From positions 186,001-250,000 of the forward strand of contig JAVVLW010001659.1 in NCBI GenBank assembly GCA_034401795.1: a stretch of DNA of 64,000 bases. The letters run 5' to 3'. The DNA is from Chaetoderma sp. LZ-2023a. Its lineage: Eukaryota; Mollusca; Caudofoveata; Chaetodermatida; Chaetodermatidae. A model generated the notes under the pieces. The model ran no database searches. It was given only the letters and a program-made list of their open reading frames with translations, and was not told the DNA's origin. Of this stretch, positions 30,501 through 43,900 are shown piece after piece (position 1 is the stretch's first letter; each line of letters begins with the position of its first letter). The translations under genes were made by a program, and so were the position numbers.

Positions 30501-30715
30501 GATGGATGGATGGACATGATGGATGGATGGATGGACTTGATGGATCTGGATGGATGGACTTGATAGATCTGGATGGATGGATGGTCTTGATGGATGTGGA
30601 TGGATGGACTTGATAGATGGATGGATGGTCTTGACGGATGGATGGATGGTCTTGATGGATGGATGGATGGATGGATCGATGGATGGACTTGATGGATGGA
30701 TGGATGGACTTGATG
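27551..30715. repeat. CCATC-type minisatellite with a strand switch at about 28,075
   Basis: 27551-28070 is built of CCATCCATCAAG-type words. From about 28077 to 30715 the array is the reverse complement (CTTGATGGATGG). Long stop-free frames ([12 protein letters not shown] and similar) are a by-product of the repeat and not evidence of genes. Confidence 0.95.
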
Positions 30716-31200
30716 GATAGACCTGCTTCTGAATCTGGCCAGAATCGATCCCCGTCATAAAGGAAGATACTGTCCAGATAAGAGATAGACCTGTTTCTGA
30801 GTCTTGTCAGAATCGATCTCCATCTTAAAAGGAAGACACCGCCCAGATAATAGATAGACCAGCTTCTGAGTCTGGCCAGAATCTATCTCCATCATATAGG
30901 AAGACACTGCCCCGTTAATAGATAGACCTGCTACTGAGTTTGGCCAGAATCAATCCCATCATAAAGGAAGATACTGTCCAGTTAAGAAATAGACTTGCTT
31001 CTGAGTCTGGCCAGAATCGATCCACATCATAAAGGAAAACACTGCCCAGTTAAGAGATAGACCTGCTTCAGAGTCTGGCCAGAATCGATCCCCATTGTAA
31101 AGGAAGACACTGCCCAGTTAAGAGAGATAGACCTGCTTCTGAGACTGACCAGAATCGATCCCCATCGTAATGGAAGCCATGGGCCAGTTAAGAGGTAGAC
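30716..31200. repeat. Tandem repeat, about 68-bp unit, about 7 copies
   Basis: Units start GATAGACCTGCTTCTG at about 30716, 30784, 30851, 30921, 30988, 31056, 31126 and 31193 (last one partial). Confidence 0.9.
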
Positions 31201-32117
31201 CTGCGACTTGGAATAGTAAATACAGAATCAGGACCTTGAAGTTTATGGGGGATGAAATAAGGTCTTTCCAGCACATTCAGGAGAAGGGATCATTGGCTTT
31301 GTGTTTGGCATACCAGTGATTTAAATACTTCATTCTATAATTTCCACACAACTAGCTTGATCTAGACTTTAATAATGCTTTATATACCCTTCCTCAACTG
31401 GACATCTTCGTGTATCACGTATTCTGCAAGCGATGCTTCGATCTAATTTACACAAATTTTCCTTCCAACTCGCCCTTCTGGCCAATTATTTAGCAATGAA
31501 GATAAATTAGATGGAACACTTTAAGCCTAAAAAGGCGATCCAAACCTATATCTTCAAAGTTAGTTAAACCGAAAAGGCTTCCTCAAGGGAGACTCTGGCC
31601 TTAACCTCTCTATCTCTGTGCATAACACCAACCCATCTGGACTCTGATCTCTGTACAAGGAAAACTGATGACAATATAAGTTGGAGATAGTAAGGGGAGG
31701 GGGGACGGCCGGCTACACGTGAGGCCATGACCTACCATAGACAAGAAACAATCTCGGAAATGTGCCGGACAATAGTATCGCTGAAAGCTTCCATCATCAC
31801 GTGAGTCCTCTTATAAAGGTGATTGTGACGAATTGATTACCTGTTCCACCCTAGTCCATTCTTCTAATCCTGTGCTGCCACGGATCTTGCCTCAGGCCGA
31901 TCATCAGTTTTCTGGCTGATGGCCATCCCCATCCGGGCTTTCCTTGTTCATCAAGCAATATTTTTTCGTTCAATCTAATTAATCTCAACTTGTTTCCGTA
32001 GCCAATTCCAGGTCTTTTTCAGACTATTTTTTGAGTTTATGTCACCTGGCCAAGCGAAGCGGTACACCTATTATTTGGAGTCATCAGACTCAGGACACAG
32101 GCGCTGAATATAGAGAT
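31201..32117. other. No recognised feature
   Basis: Single-copy-looking sequence between two tandem arrays. I saw no exon, RNA gene or repeat that I could support. Confidence 0.5.
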
Positions 32118-35100
32118 GCATGCGCTGGAGGACTGTCATGACAGAGCTACAACATAGACATTCATAGCTGCACTGGAGGACCGTCATGACAAAGCTTCAA
32201 TATAGACATTCATAGCTGCACTGAAGGACCATCATGACAAAGCTACAATATAGACATCCATAGATGCACTGAAGGACCGTCATAAGAAAGCTTCAATATA
32301 GACAGCTGTAGCTGCACCAAATGACCGTCATGACAAAGCTACAATATAGAAATTCATAGCTGCGCTGAAGGACCATCATGACAAAGCTTCAATATAGACA
32401 TTCATAGCTGCAATGAAGGGCCATCATCACAAAGCTACAATATTGGCATTCATAGCCGCACTGAAGGACCATCATGACATAGTTACAATATAGGACACTC
32501 CATCATAGCTGCCCTGAAGGACCGTCATGACAAAGCTACAATATAGACATTCATAGCTGCCCTGAAGGACCATCATGGCAAAGCTACAATATAGACATTC
32601 ATGGCTGCCCTGGTGGATCGACAAGACAAAGCTACAATATAGAAATTCATAGCTGCACTGAAGGACCGTCATGACAAAGCTACAATATAGAAATTCATAG
32701 CTGCCCTGAAGGACCGTCATGATAAAGCTACAATAGTGACATTCATAGCTGCACTGAAGGACCGTCATGACAGAGCTACTATATAGACATACATAGATGC
32801 CCTGGTGGACCGACATGACAAAGCTAGAATATAGACATTCATAGCGGCACTGGTGGACCATCATGACAACGCTACAATATAGACATTCGTAGCAGCACTG
32901 GTGGACCGACAAAACAAAGCTACAAAATAGACATTCGTGGCTGCAGTGGTGGACCGACATGAGAAAGCTACAATATGGACATTCATAGCTGCACTGGTGG
33001 ACCGACATGACAAAGCTACAATATAGTCATTCGTAGCTGCACTGAAGGACCATCATGACAAAGCTACAATATAGACAGTCATAGCTGCCCTGATGGACCA
33101 TCATGGCATAGCTACAATATCTACATTCATAGCTGTTCTGGAGCACCGTCATGACAAAGCTACAATATTGGCATTCATAGCTGCACTGAAGAACAATCAT
33201 GACATAGCTACAATATAGACATTCGATCATAGCTGCCCTGAAGGACCGTCATGACAATGCTTCAATATAGACATTCATAGCTGCCCTGAAGGACCGTCAT
33301 GGCAAAGCTACAATATAGACATTCATGTCTGCCCTGAAGGACCGTCATGACAAAGTTACAATATAGACATACATAGCTGCCCTGAAGGACCGACATGACA
33401 AAGCCACAATATAGACATTCATAGCTGCCCTGAAGGACCGACATGACAAAGCTACAATATAGACATTCAGAGCTGCAGTGAAGGACCGTAAGGGCAGCGC
33501 TACAATATAGACATTCAAAGCTGCACTAGTGGACTGGCATGACAAAGCTATAATATAGACATTCTTGGCTGAACTGAAGGACCGTCATGACAAAGCTACA
33601 ATATGGACATTCATAGCTGCGCTGAAGGACCGTCATGGCAAGGCTACAATATAGATATGCATAGCTGCACTGGTGGACCTTCATGACAGAGCTACAATTT
33701 AGACATTCAGAGCTGCACTGAAGGGCCGTCATGACAAAGCTACCATATAGACATTCATAGCTGCACTGAAGGACCGTCATGACAAAGCTACAATATAGAC
33801 ATTCATAGCTGCTCTGAAGGACCGTCATGACAAAGCTACGATATAGACATTTATAGCTGCACTGAAGGGCCGTCATGACAAAGCTACCATATAGACATTC
33901 ATAGCTCCAATGAAGGACCAGCATGGCAGAGCTACAATATAGACATTCGTAGCTGCACTGAAGAACCGTCATGACAAAGCTACAATCTAGATATTCGTCA
34001 CTGCACTGGAGGACCGTCATGGCAAAGCTACAATATAGACATTCATAGCTGGACTGAAGGGCCGTCATGACAGAGCGATATTATAGACATTCATAGCTGC
34101 ACTGAAGGACCGTCATGATAAAGCTACAATAATGACATTCATAGCTGCCCTGAAGGACTGACATGACAAAGTTACAATATAGACATTCATAGCTGCGATG
34201 ACGGACCGTCATGGCAGAGCTACAATATAGACATTCATAGCTGCACTAGAGGATTGTCATGACAGCTACAATATAGACATACATAGCTGCCCTGATAGAC
34301 CGACTTTGCAAAGCAACAATATAGACATTCATAGCTGCCCTGAAGGATCATCATCACAAAGCTACAATATAGAAATTCATAGCTGCCCTGAAGGATCATC
34401 ATCACAAAGCTACAATATAGAAATTCATAGCTGTCCTGAAGAACCGACATGACAAAGCTACAATATTGACATTCATAGCGGCATTGGAGGACCAACATGG
34501 CAAAGCTACAATATAGACATTCATAGCTGTGCTGAAGGACCAGCATGACACAGTTTCAACATAGACATTCATAGCTGCGCTGAAGGACCGTCATGGCAAA
34601 GCTACAATATAGACATTCATAGTTGCGCTGAATGACCGCTATGACAGAGCTACAATATAGACATGCATAGCCACACTGGAGGAGCGTCATGACAGAGCTT
34701 CAATGTTGGCCTTCATCGCTGCACTGAAGGACCGTCATGACAAAGCTACAATATAGATATTCATAGCTGGCCTGAAGGGCCGTCATGACAAAGCTACCAT
34801 ATAGACATTCATAGCTGCAATGAAGGACCAGCATGACAGAGCTACAATATAGACATTCGTAGCTGCACTGAAGAACCGTCATGATAAAGCTACAATCTAG
34901 ATATTCGTCACTGCAGTGGAGGACCGTCATAGCAAAGCTACAATATAGACATTCATAGCTGCACTGAAGGACCGTCATGACAAGGCTACACTATAGACAT
35001 TCATAGCTGTACTGAAGGACCCTCATGACACGGCTACAATATAGACATGCATAGCTGCACTGAAGGACCGTCATGACAAAGCTACAATATAGACATTCCT

Positions 35101-38100
35101 AGCTGCCCTGAAGGACCGACATGACAAAGCTACAATATAAACATTCATAGCTGCGATGAAGGACCGTCATGACAAGGCTACAATATAGACATAACTGCAC
35201 TGGTGGACCGACATGACAAAGCTACAATATAGACATTCATATCTGCACTAGAGGATCGTCATGACAGAGCTACAATAGAGACATTCATAGCTGCACTGAA
35301 GGGCCTTCATGACAGAGGTACAATATAGACATACATAGCTGCCCTGATGGACCTACTTTGCAAAGCTACAATATAGACATTCAAAGCTGCACTGGTGGAC
35401 CGACATGACAAAGCTACAATATAGACATTCATAGCTGCCCAGAAGGATCAGCATGACAAAGCTACAATATAGAAATTCATAGCTGCGCTGAAGGACCGTC
35501 ATGACAAGGCTTCAATATAGACACAACTGCACTGATGGACCGACATGACAAAGCTACAATATAGACATGCATAGCTGCACTGAAGGACCATCGTGACAAA
35601 GCTACAATATAGACATGCATAGCTGCACTGAAGGAGCGTCGTGACAGAGCTACAATATAGACATTCATAGCTGCGCTGAAGGACCATCATGACATAGCTA
35701 CAATATAGACATTACTGGCTGCACTGAAGGACCGTCATGACAACGCTACAATATAGACATGCATAGCTGCACTGAAGGACCGTCATGACAAAGCTACAAT
35801 AATGGCATTTATAGCTGCACTGAAGGACCATCATGCCAGAGCTACAATATAGACATTCATAGCTGCGCTGAAGGACCATCATGACATAGCTACAATATAG
35901 ACATTACTAGCTGCACTGCAGGACCGTCATGACAACGCTACAATATAGACATGCATAACTGCACTGAAGGACCGTCATGACAAAGCTACAATAATGGCAT
36001 TTATAGCTGCACTGAAGGACCATCATGCCAGAGCTACAATATAGACATGCATAGCTGCACTGAAGGACCGTCGTGACAGAGCTACAATATAGACATTCGT
36101 AGCTGCACTGAAGAACCGCCATGACAAAGCTATAATATAGACATTCATAGCTGCACTGAAGGACCGACATGACAATGCTACAATATAGACATGCATAACT
36201 GCACTGAAGGACCGTCATGACAAAGCTACAATAATGGCATTTATAGCTGCACTGAAGGACCATCATGCCAGAGCTACAATATAGACATGCATAGCTGCAC
36301 TGAAGGACCGTCGTGACAGAGCTACAATATAGACATTCGTAGCTGCACTGAAGAACCATCATGACAAAGCTACACTCTAGATATTCGTCACGGCACTGGA
36401 GGACTGTCATGACAAAACTACAATGTAGACATTCCTAGCTGCACTGAAGGACCGTCATGACAGAGCTACAATATAGACATTCATAGCTGCACTGAAGGAC
36501 CGTCATGACAAAGTTACCATATAGACATTCATAGCTGCACTGAAGGACCAGCATTACAGAGCTATAATATAGACATTCATAGCTGCACTGAAGGACCGAC
36601 ATGACAAAGCTACAATATAGACATCCATAGCTGCACTGAAGGACCGTCATGACATAGCTACAATATAGACATTCATAGCTGTATTGAAGGACCGTCGTGA
36701 TAGAGCTAAAATATAGACATTCATAGCTGCCCTGAAGGACCGTCATGACAACGCTACAATATAGACATTCATAGCTGTACTCAAGGACCGTCATGCCAAA
36801 GCTACAATATAGACATTCATAGCTGCCCTGAAGGACTGTCATGAAAGAGATTCAACATAGACATGCTTAGCTGCACTGAAGGATCGTCATGACAAAGCTA
36901 CAATATAGACATTCATAGCTGCACTGGTGGACCGACATGACAAAGCTACAATATAGACATGCATAGCTGTACTGAAGGGCCGTCTTGACAGAGCTACAAT
37001 ATAGACATTCATAGCTGCCCTGAACGACCGTCATGACAAACCTACAATATAGACATGCATAGCTGCACGTGTGCACCGTCATGACATAATACAATATAGA
37101 CATTCATAGCTGCCCTGAAGAAGCGACATGGCAAAGCACCAATATACACATTCATAGCTGCACTGGAGGACCAACATGGCAAAGCTACAATCTAGATATT
37201 CATAGCTGTGCTGAAGGGCCGGCATGACGAAATATCAACATAGACATTCATAGCAGCGCTGAAGGACCGTTATGGTAAAGCTACAATATAGACATTCATA
37301 ATTGCGCTGAATGACCACTATGACAGAGCTACAATATACACATTCATAGCGGCACTGGAGGACCGTCATGACAAAGCTACAATATAGACATTCAAAGCTG
37401 CACTGGAGGACCGATATGACCGAGCTACAATATAGACATTCATAGCTGCACTAGAGGACCGTCATGACAGAGCTTCAAGGTTGGCCTTCATCGCTGCACT
37501 GAAGGACCGTCATGACAAAGCTACAATATAGACATTCATAGCTGCACTGAAGGTCCTTCATGACAAAGTTACCATATAGACATTCATAGCTGCACTGAAG
37601 GACCAGCATGACAGAGCTACAATATAGACATTCGTAGCTCCACTGAAGAACCATCATGACAAAGCTACAATCTAGATATTCATAGCTGTCCTGAAGGACC
37701 GGCATGACAAAATTTCAACATAGACATTTATAGCTGCGCTGAAGGACCGTCATGGCAAAGCTACAATATAGACATTCATAGTTGCGCTGAATGACCGCTA
37801 TGACAGAGCTATAATATAGACATTCATAGCTGCACTGGAGGACCGACATGACAGAGCTACAATATAGAGATTCATAGCTGCACTAGAGGACCGTCATGGC
37901 AGAGCTTCAATGTTGGCCTTCATCGCTCCACTGAAGGACCATCATGACAAAGCTAAAATATAGACATTCATAGCTGCACTGAAGGGCCATCATGACAAAG
38001 TTACCATATAGACATTCATAGCTGCACTGAAGGACCAGCATGACAGAGCTACAATATAGACATTCGTAGCTGCACTGAAGAACCCTCATGACAAAGCTAC

Positions 38101-40277
38101 AATCTAGATATTCGTCACTGCACTGGAGGACCGTCATGACAAAACTACAATGAAGACATTCCTAGCTGCACTGAAGGACCGTCATGACAGAGCTACAATA
38201 TAGACATTCATAGCTGCACTGAAGAACCGTCATGACAAAGCTACACTCTAGATATTCGTCACTGCACTGGAGGACCGTCATGACAAAGCTACGATATAGA
38301 CATTCATAGCTGCACTTGTGAACCGTCATGACATAATACAATATAGACATTCATAGCTGCCCTGAAGAACCGACATGACAAAGCTACAATATAGACATTC
38401 ATAGCTACACTGAAGAACCATCATGACAAAGCTACACTCTAGATATTCGTCACTGCACTGGAGGACCGTCTTGACAAAGCTACAATAAAGACATGCATAG
38501 CTGCACTTGTGGACCGTCATAACATAATACAATATAGACATTCATAGCTGCCCTGAAGAACCGACATGACAAAGCTACAATATAGACATTCATAGCTGCA
38601 GTGGGGGACCAACATGGCAAAGCGACAATATAGATATTCATAGCTGTGCTGAAGGACCGGCATGACAAAATTTCAACATAGACATTCATAGCTGCACTGA
38701 AGGCCCGTCATGGCAAAGATACACTATAGACATTCATAGCTGCGCTGAATGACCGCTATGACAGAGCTACAATATAGACATGCATAGCTGCACTTGTGGA
38801 CCGTCATGACATACTACAATATAGACATTCACAGCGGCACTGGAGGACCGTCATGACAAAGCTACAATATAGACATTCATAGCTGCACTGGAGGACCGAC
38901 ATGACAGAGCTACAATATAGACATTCATGGCTGCACTAGAGGACCATCATGACAGAGCTTCAATGTTGGCCTTCATCGCTGCACTGAAGGACCGTCATGA
39001 CAAAGCTACAATATAGACATTCATAGCTGCACTGAAGGGCCGTTATGAAAGAGCTTCAACATAGACATGCATAGCTGCAGTGAAGGACCGACATGACAAA
39101 GCTACAATATAGACATTCATAGTTGGCCTGAAGGACCGACATGACAAAGCTACAATATAGACATCCATAGCTGCACTGAAGGACCGTCATGACATAGCTA
39201 CAATATAGACATTCATAGCTGCACTGGTGGACCGGCATGACAAAGCTATAATATAGGCATTCATAGCTGCACTGGAGGACCGACATGACAGAGCTACAAT
39301 GTAGACATTCTTAGCTGCACTAGAGGCCCGCCATGACAGAGCGTTAATGTTGGCATTCATCGCTGTCCTGAAGGCCCGTCATGACAACGCTACAATATAG
39401 ACATTCATAGCTGCACTGAAGGACCATCATGACAGAGCTACAATATAGACATTCATAGCTGCGCTGAAGAACCGCCATGACAAAGCTATAATATAGACAT
39501 TCATAGCTGCACTGAAGGACCGACATGACAAAGCTACAATATAGACATCCATAGCTGCACTGAAGGACCGTCATGACATAGCTACAATATAGACTTTAAG
39601 AGCTGCACTGAAGGACCGTCGTGACAAAGATACAACATAGACATTCATAGCTGCACTGAAGGACCGTCGTGACAGAGCTAAAATATAGACATTCATAGCT
39701 GCACTGAAGGACCGTCATGACAAAGCTACAATATAGACATTCATACCTGTTCTCAAGGACCTTCATGCCAAAGGTACAATAAAGACATTCATAGCTGCCC
39801 TGAAGGACCGTCATGAAAGACATGCAACATAGACATGCTTAGCTGCACTGAAGGACGTCATGACAAAGCTACAATATAGACATTCATAGCTGCACTGGTG
39901 GACCGAGATGACACAGCTACAATATAGACATTCATAGCTGTACTGAAGGACCGTCATGGCAATGCTACAATATAGACATTCATAGCTGCACTGAAGGACC
40001 GTCGTGAGAAAGCTACAATGTAGACATTCATAGCTGCACTGAAGGACCATCATGACAATGCTACAATATAGACATTCATAGCTGCCCTGAAGAACCGACA
40101 TGACAAAGTTACAATATAGGCATTCATAGCTGCACTGGAGGACCGACATGACAGAGCTACAATGTAGACATTCATAGCTGTACTAGAGGCCCGCCATGAC
40201 AGAGCTTCAATGTTGGCATTCATCGCTGTCCTGAAGGACCGTCATGACAAAGCTACAATATAGACATTCATACCTGC

Positions 40278-40757
40278 ACTGAAGGACCATCATGACAGAG
40301 CTACAATATATACATTCATAGCTGCACTGAAGGACCGACATGACACAGCTACAATATAGACATCCATAGCTGCACTGAAGGACCGTCATGACATAGCTAC
40401 AATATAGAGATTAAGAGCTGCACTGAAGGACCGTCATGACAAAGCTACAACATAGACATGCATAGCTGCACTGAAGGACCGTCGTGGCAGAGCTTCAACA
40501 TAGACATTCATAGCTGCACTGAAGGACCATCATGACAGAGCTACAATATATACATTCATAGCTGCACTGAAGGACCGACATGACACAGCTACAATATAGA
40601 CATCCATAGCTGCACTGAAGGACCGTCATGACATAGCTACAATATAGAGATTAAGAGCTGCACTGAAGGACCGTCATGACAAAGCTACAACATAGACATG
40701 CATAGCTGCACTGAAGGACCGTCGTGGCAGAGCTTCAACATAGACATTCATAGCTGC
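40278..40757. repeat. Higher-order repeat, 240 bp x 2
   Basis: Five satellite units at about 40278-40517 are repeated at about 40518-40757 at an offset of exactly 240, including rare variants such as TATATACATTC and GAGATTAAGAGC. Confidence 0.85.
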
Positions 40758-40902
40758 ACTGAAGGACCGTCGTGACAGAGCTAAAATATAGACATTCACA
40801 GCTGCCCTGAAAGACCCTCATGACAAAGCTACAATATAGACATTCATAGCTGTACTCAAGGACCGTCATGCCAAAGGTACAATATAGACATTCATAGCTG
40901 CC

Positions 40903-43900
40903 CTGAAGGACCGTCATGAACGACATGCAACATAGACATGCTTAGCTGCACTGAAGGACCGTCATGACAAAGCTACAATATAGACATTCATAGCTGCACT
41001 GGTGGACCGACATGACAAAGCTACAATATAGGCTTTCATAGCTGTACTGAAGGACCGTCATGACAATGCTACAATATAGACATTCATAGCTGCACTGAAG
41101 GACCGTCTTGACAGAGCTGCAATATAAACATTCATAGCTGCCCTGAACGACCGTCATGACAAACCTACAATATAGACATGCATAGCTGCACTTGTGGATC
41201 GCCATGACATAATAAAATATAGACATTCATAGCTGCCCTGAAGAACCGACATGACAAAGCTACAATATAGACATTCATAGCTGCACTGGAGGACCAACAT
41301 GGCAAAGCTACAATATAGATATTCATAGCTGTGCTGAAGGACCGGCATGACAAAATTTCAACATAGACATTCATAGCTGCGCTGAAGGACCGTCATGGCA
41401 AAGCTACAATATAAACATTCATAGTTGTGCTAAATGACCACTATGGCAGAGCTACAATATAGACATTCATAGTGGCACTGGAGGACCGTCATGACAAAGC
41501 TACAAAATAGACCTTCATAGCTGCACTGAAGGGCCAGAATGACAGAGCTACAATATAGACATTCGTAGCTGCACTGAAGAACCATCATGACAAAGCTACA
41601 ATCTAGCTATTCTTCACTGCACTGGAGGACCGTCATGACAAAGCTACAATATAGACATTCATAGCTGCGCTGGAGGACCGTCATGACAAAGCTACAATAT
41701 AGACATGCATAGCTGCACTGAAGGACCGTCATGACAAAGCTACAATAATGACATTCATATCTGCACTGAAGGACCGTCATGACAAAGCTACGATATAGAC
41801 ATTCATAGCTTCACTGAAGGACCCTCATGACACAGCTTCAATATAGACATTCATAGCTGCCATGAAGGACCATCATAACAAAGCTTCAATATAGACATTC
41901 ATAGCTGCCCTGAAGGTTCATCATGACAAAGCTACAATATAGACATAACTGCGCTGAAGGACCGACATGACAAAGCTGCAATATAGACATAACTGCACTG
42001 GTGGACCCACATGACAAGGCTACAATATAGACATGCATAGCTTCACTGAACGACCGTCGTGAGCAAGCTACAATATAGACATTCATAACTGCACTGAAGG
42101 ACCATCATGACAGAGCTACAACATCGACATTCATAGCTGCACTGAAGGACCATTATGACAGAGCTACAATGTAGACATTCATCGCTGCACTGAAGGACCG
42201 TCATGAGAGAGCTACAATATAGACATTCTTAGCTGCACTGAAGGACTGCCATGACCAAGCTATAATATAGACATTAATAGGTGCACTGAAGGACCGTCAT
42301 GACACAGCTACAATATAGACATCCATAGTTGCACTGAAGGACCGTCATGACACAGCTACAATATAGACATCAAGAGCTGCACTGAAGGACCGTCATGACA
42401 AAGCTACAATATAGACATTCATAGCTGCACTGGTGAACCGACATGACAAATGCTACAATATAGACATTCATAGCTGCACTGAAGGACCGCCATGATAAAG
42501 CTATAATATAGACATTCATAGCTGCACTGAAGGACCGACATGACAAAGCTACAATATAGACATAACTGCACTGGTGGACCGACATGACAAAGCTACAATA
42601 TAGACATGCATAGCTGCACTGAACGACCGTCGTGACCAAGCTACAATATAGACATCCATAGCTGCACTGAAGGACCGTCGTGACAGAGCTACAATGTAGA
42701 CATTCATCGCTGCACTGAAGGACCGTCATGAGAAAGCTACAATATAGACATTCTTAGCTGCACTGAAGGACCGCCATGACAAAGCTATAATATAGACATT
42801 TATAGGTGCACTGAAGGACCGACATGACAAAGCTACAATATAGACTTCCATAGCTGCACTGAAGGACCGTCATGACATAGCTACAATATAGACATTAAGA
42901 GCTGCACTGAAGGACCATCATGACAAAGCTACAATATAGACATTCATAGCTGCACTGGTGGACCGACATGACAAAAGCTACAATATAGACATTCATAGCT
43001 GCACTGAAGGACCGTCATGACAAAGCTACAATATAGACATTCATAGCTGTACCCAAGGACCGTCATGCCAAAGTTGCAATATAGACATTCATAGCTGCCC
43101 TGAAGGACTGTCATGACAAAGCTACAATATAGACATTCATAGCTGTACTCAAGGACCGTCATGCCAAAGCTACACTATAGACATTCATAGCTGCCCTGAA
43201 GGACCGTCATGAAAGAGATTCAACACACGTATGCTTAGCTGCACTGAAGGACCGTCATGACAACGCTACAATATAGACATTCATAGCTGCACTGGTGGAC
43301 CGACATGATAAAAGCTACAATACAGACATTCATAGCTGCACTGAAGGACCGTCGTGGCAGAGCTACAATATAGACATTCATAGCTGTACTGAAGGACCGT
43401 CATGACAAAGCTACAATATAGACATGCATAGCTGCACTGTAGGACCGTCATGACAAAGCTACAATATTGGCATTCATAGCTGCACTGAAGGACCATCATG
43501 TCAGAGCTACAATATAGATATTCTTAGCTGCACTGAAGGACCATCATGACATAGCTACAATATAGACATTCATAGCTGCACTAGTGGAGCGTTATGGCAA
43601 AGCTACAATATAGACATTCATAGCTGCACTGAAGGACCGTCATGACAGAGCTACAATATAGACATTCATAGCTGCACAGAAGGACCGTCATGAGAAAGCT
43701 ACAATATAGACATTCCCTTGGCTGCACTGAAGGATCGTCAAGACAGAGCTACAATATAGACCTTCCTAGCTGCGCTTAAGAACCGCCATGACAAAGCTAC
43801 AATATAGACATTCATAGCTGCACTGAAGGACCGTCATGAACGACATGCAACATAGACATGCTTAGCTGCACTGAAGGACCGTCATGACAAAGCTACAATA

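Noticed and set aside
27573..30758. Long open frames rich in His-Pro-Ser-Ile
   Set aside because: They follow directly from the CCATC repeat, occur in several frames and lack any domain or splice context.
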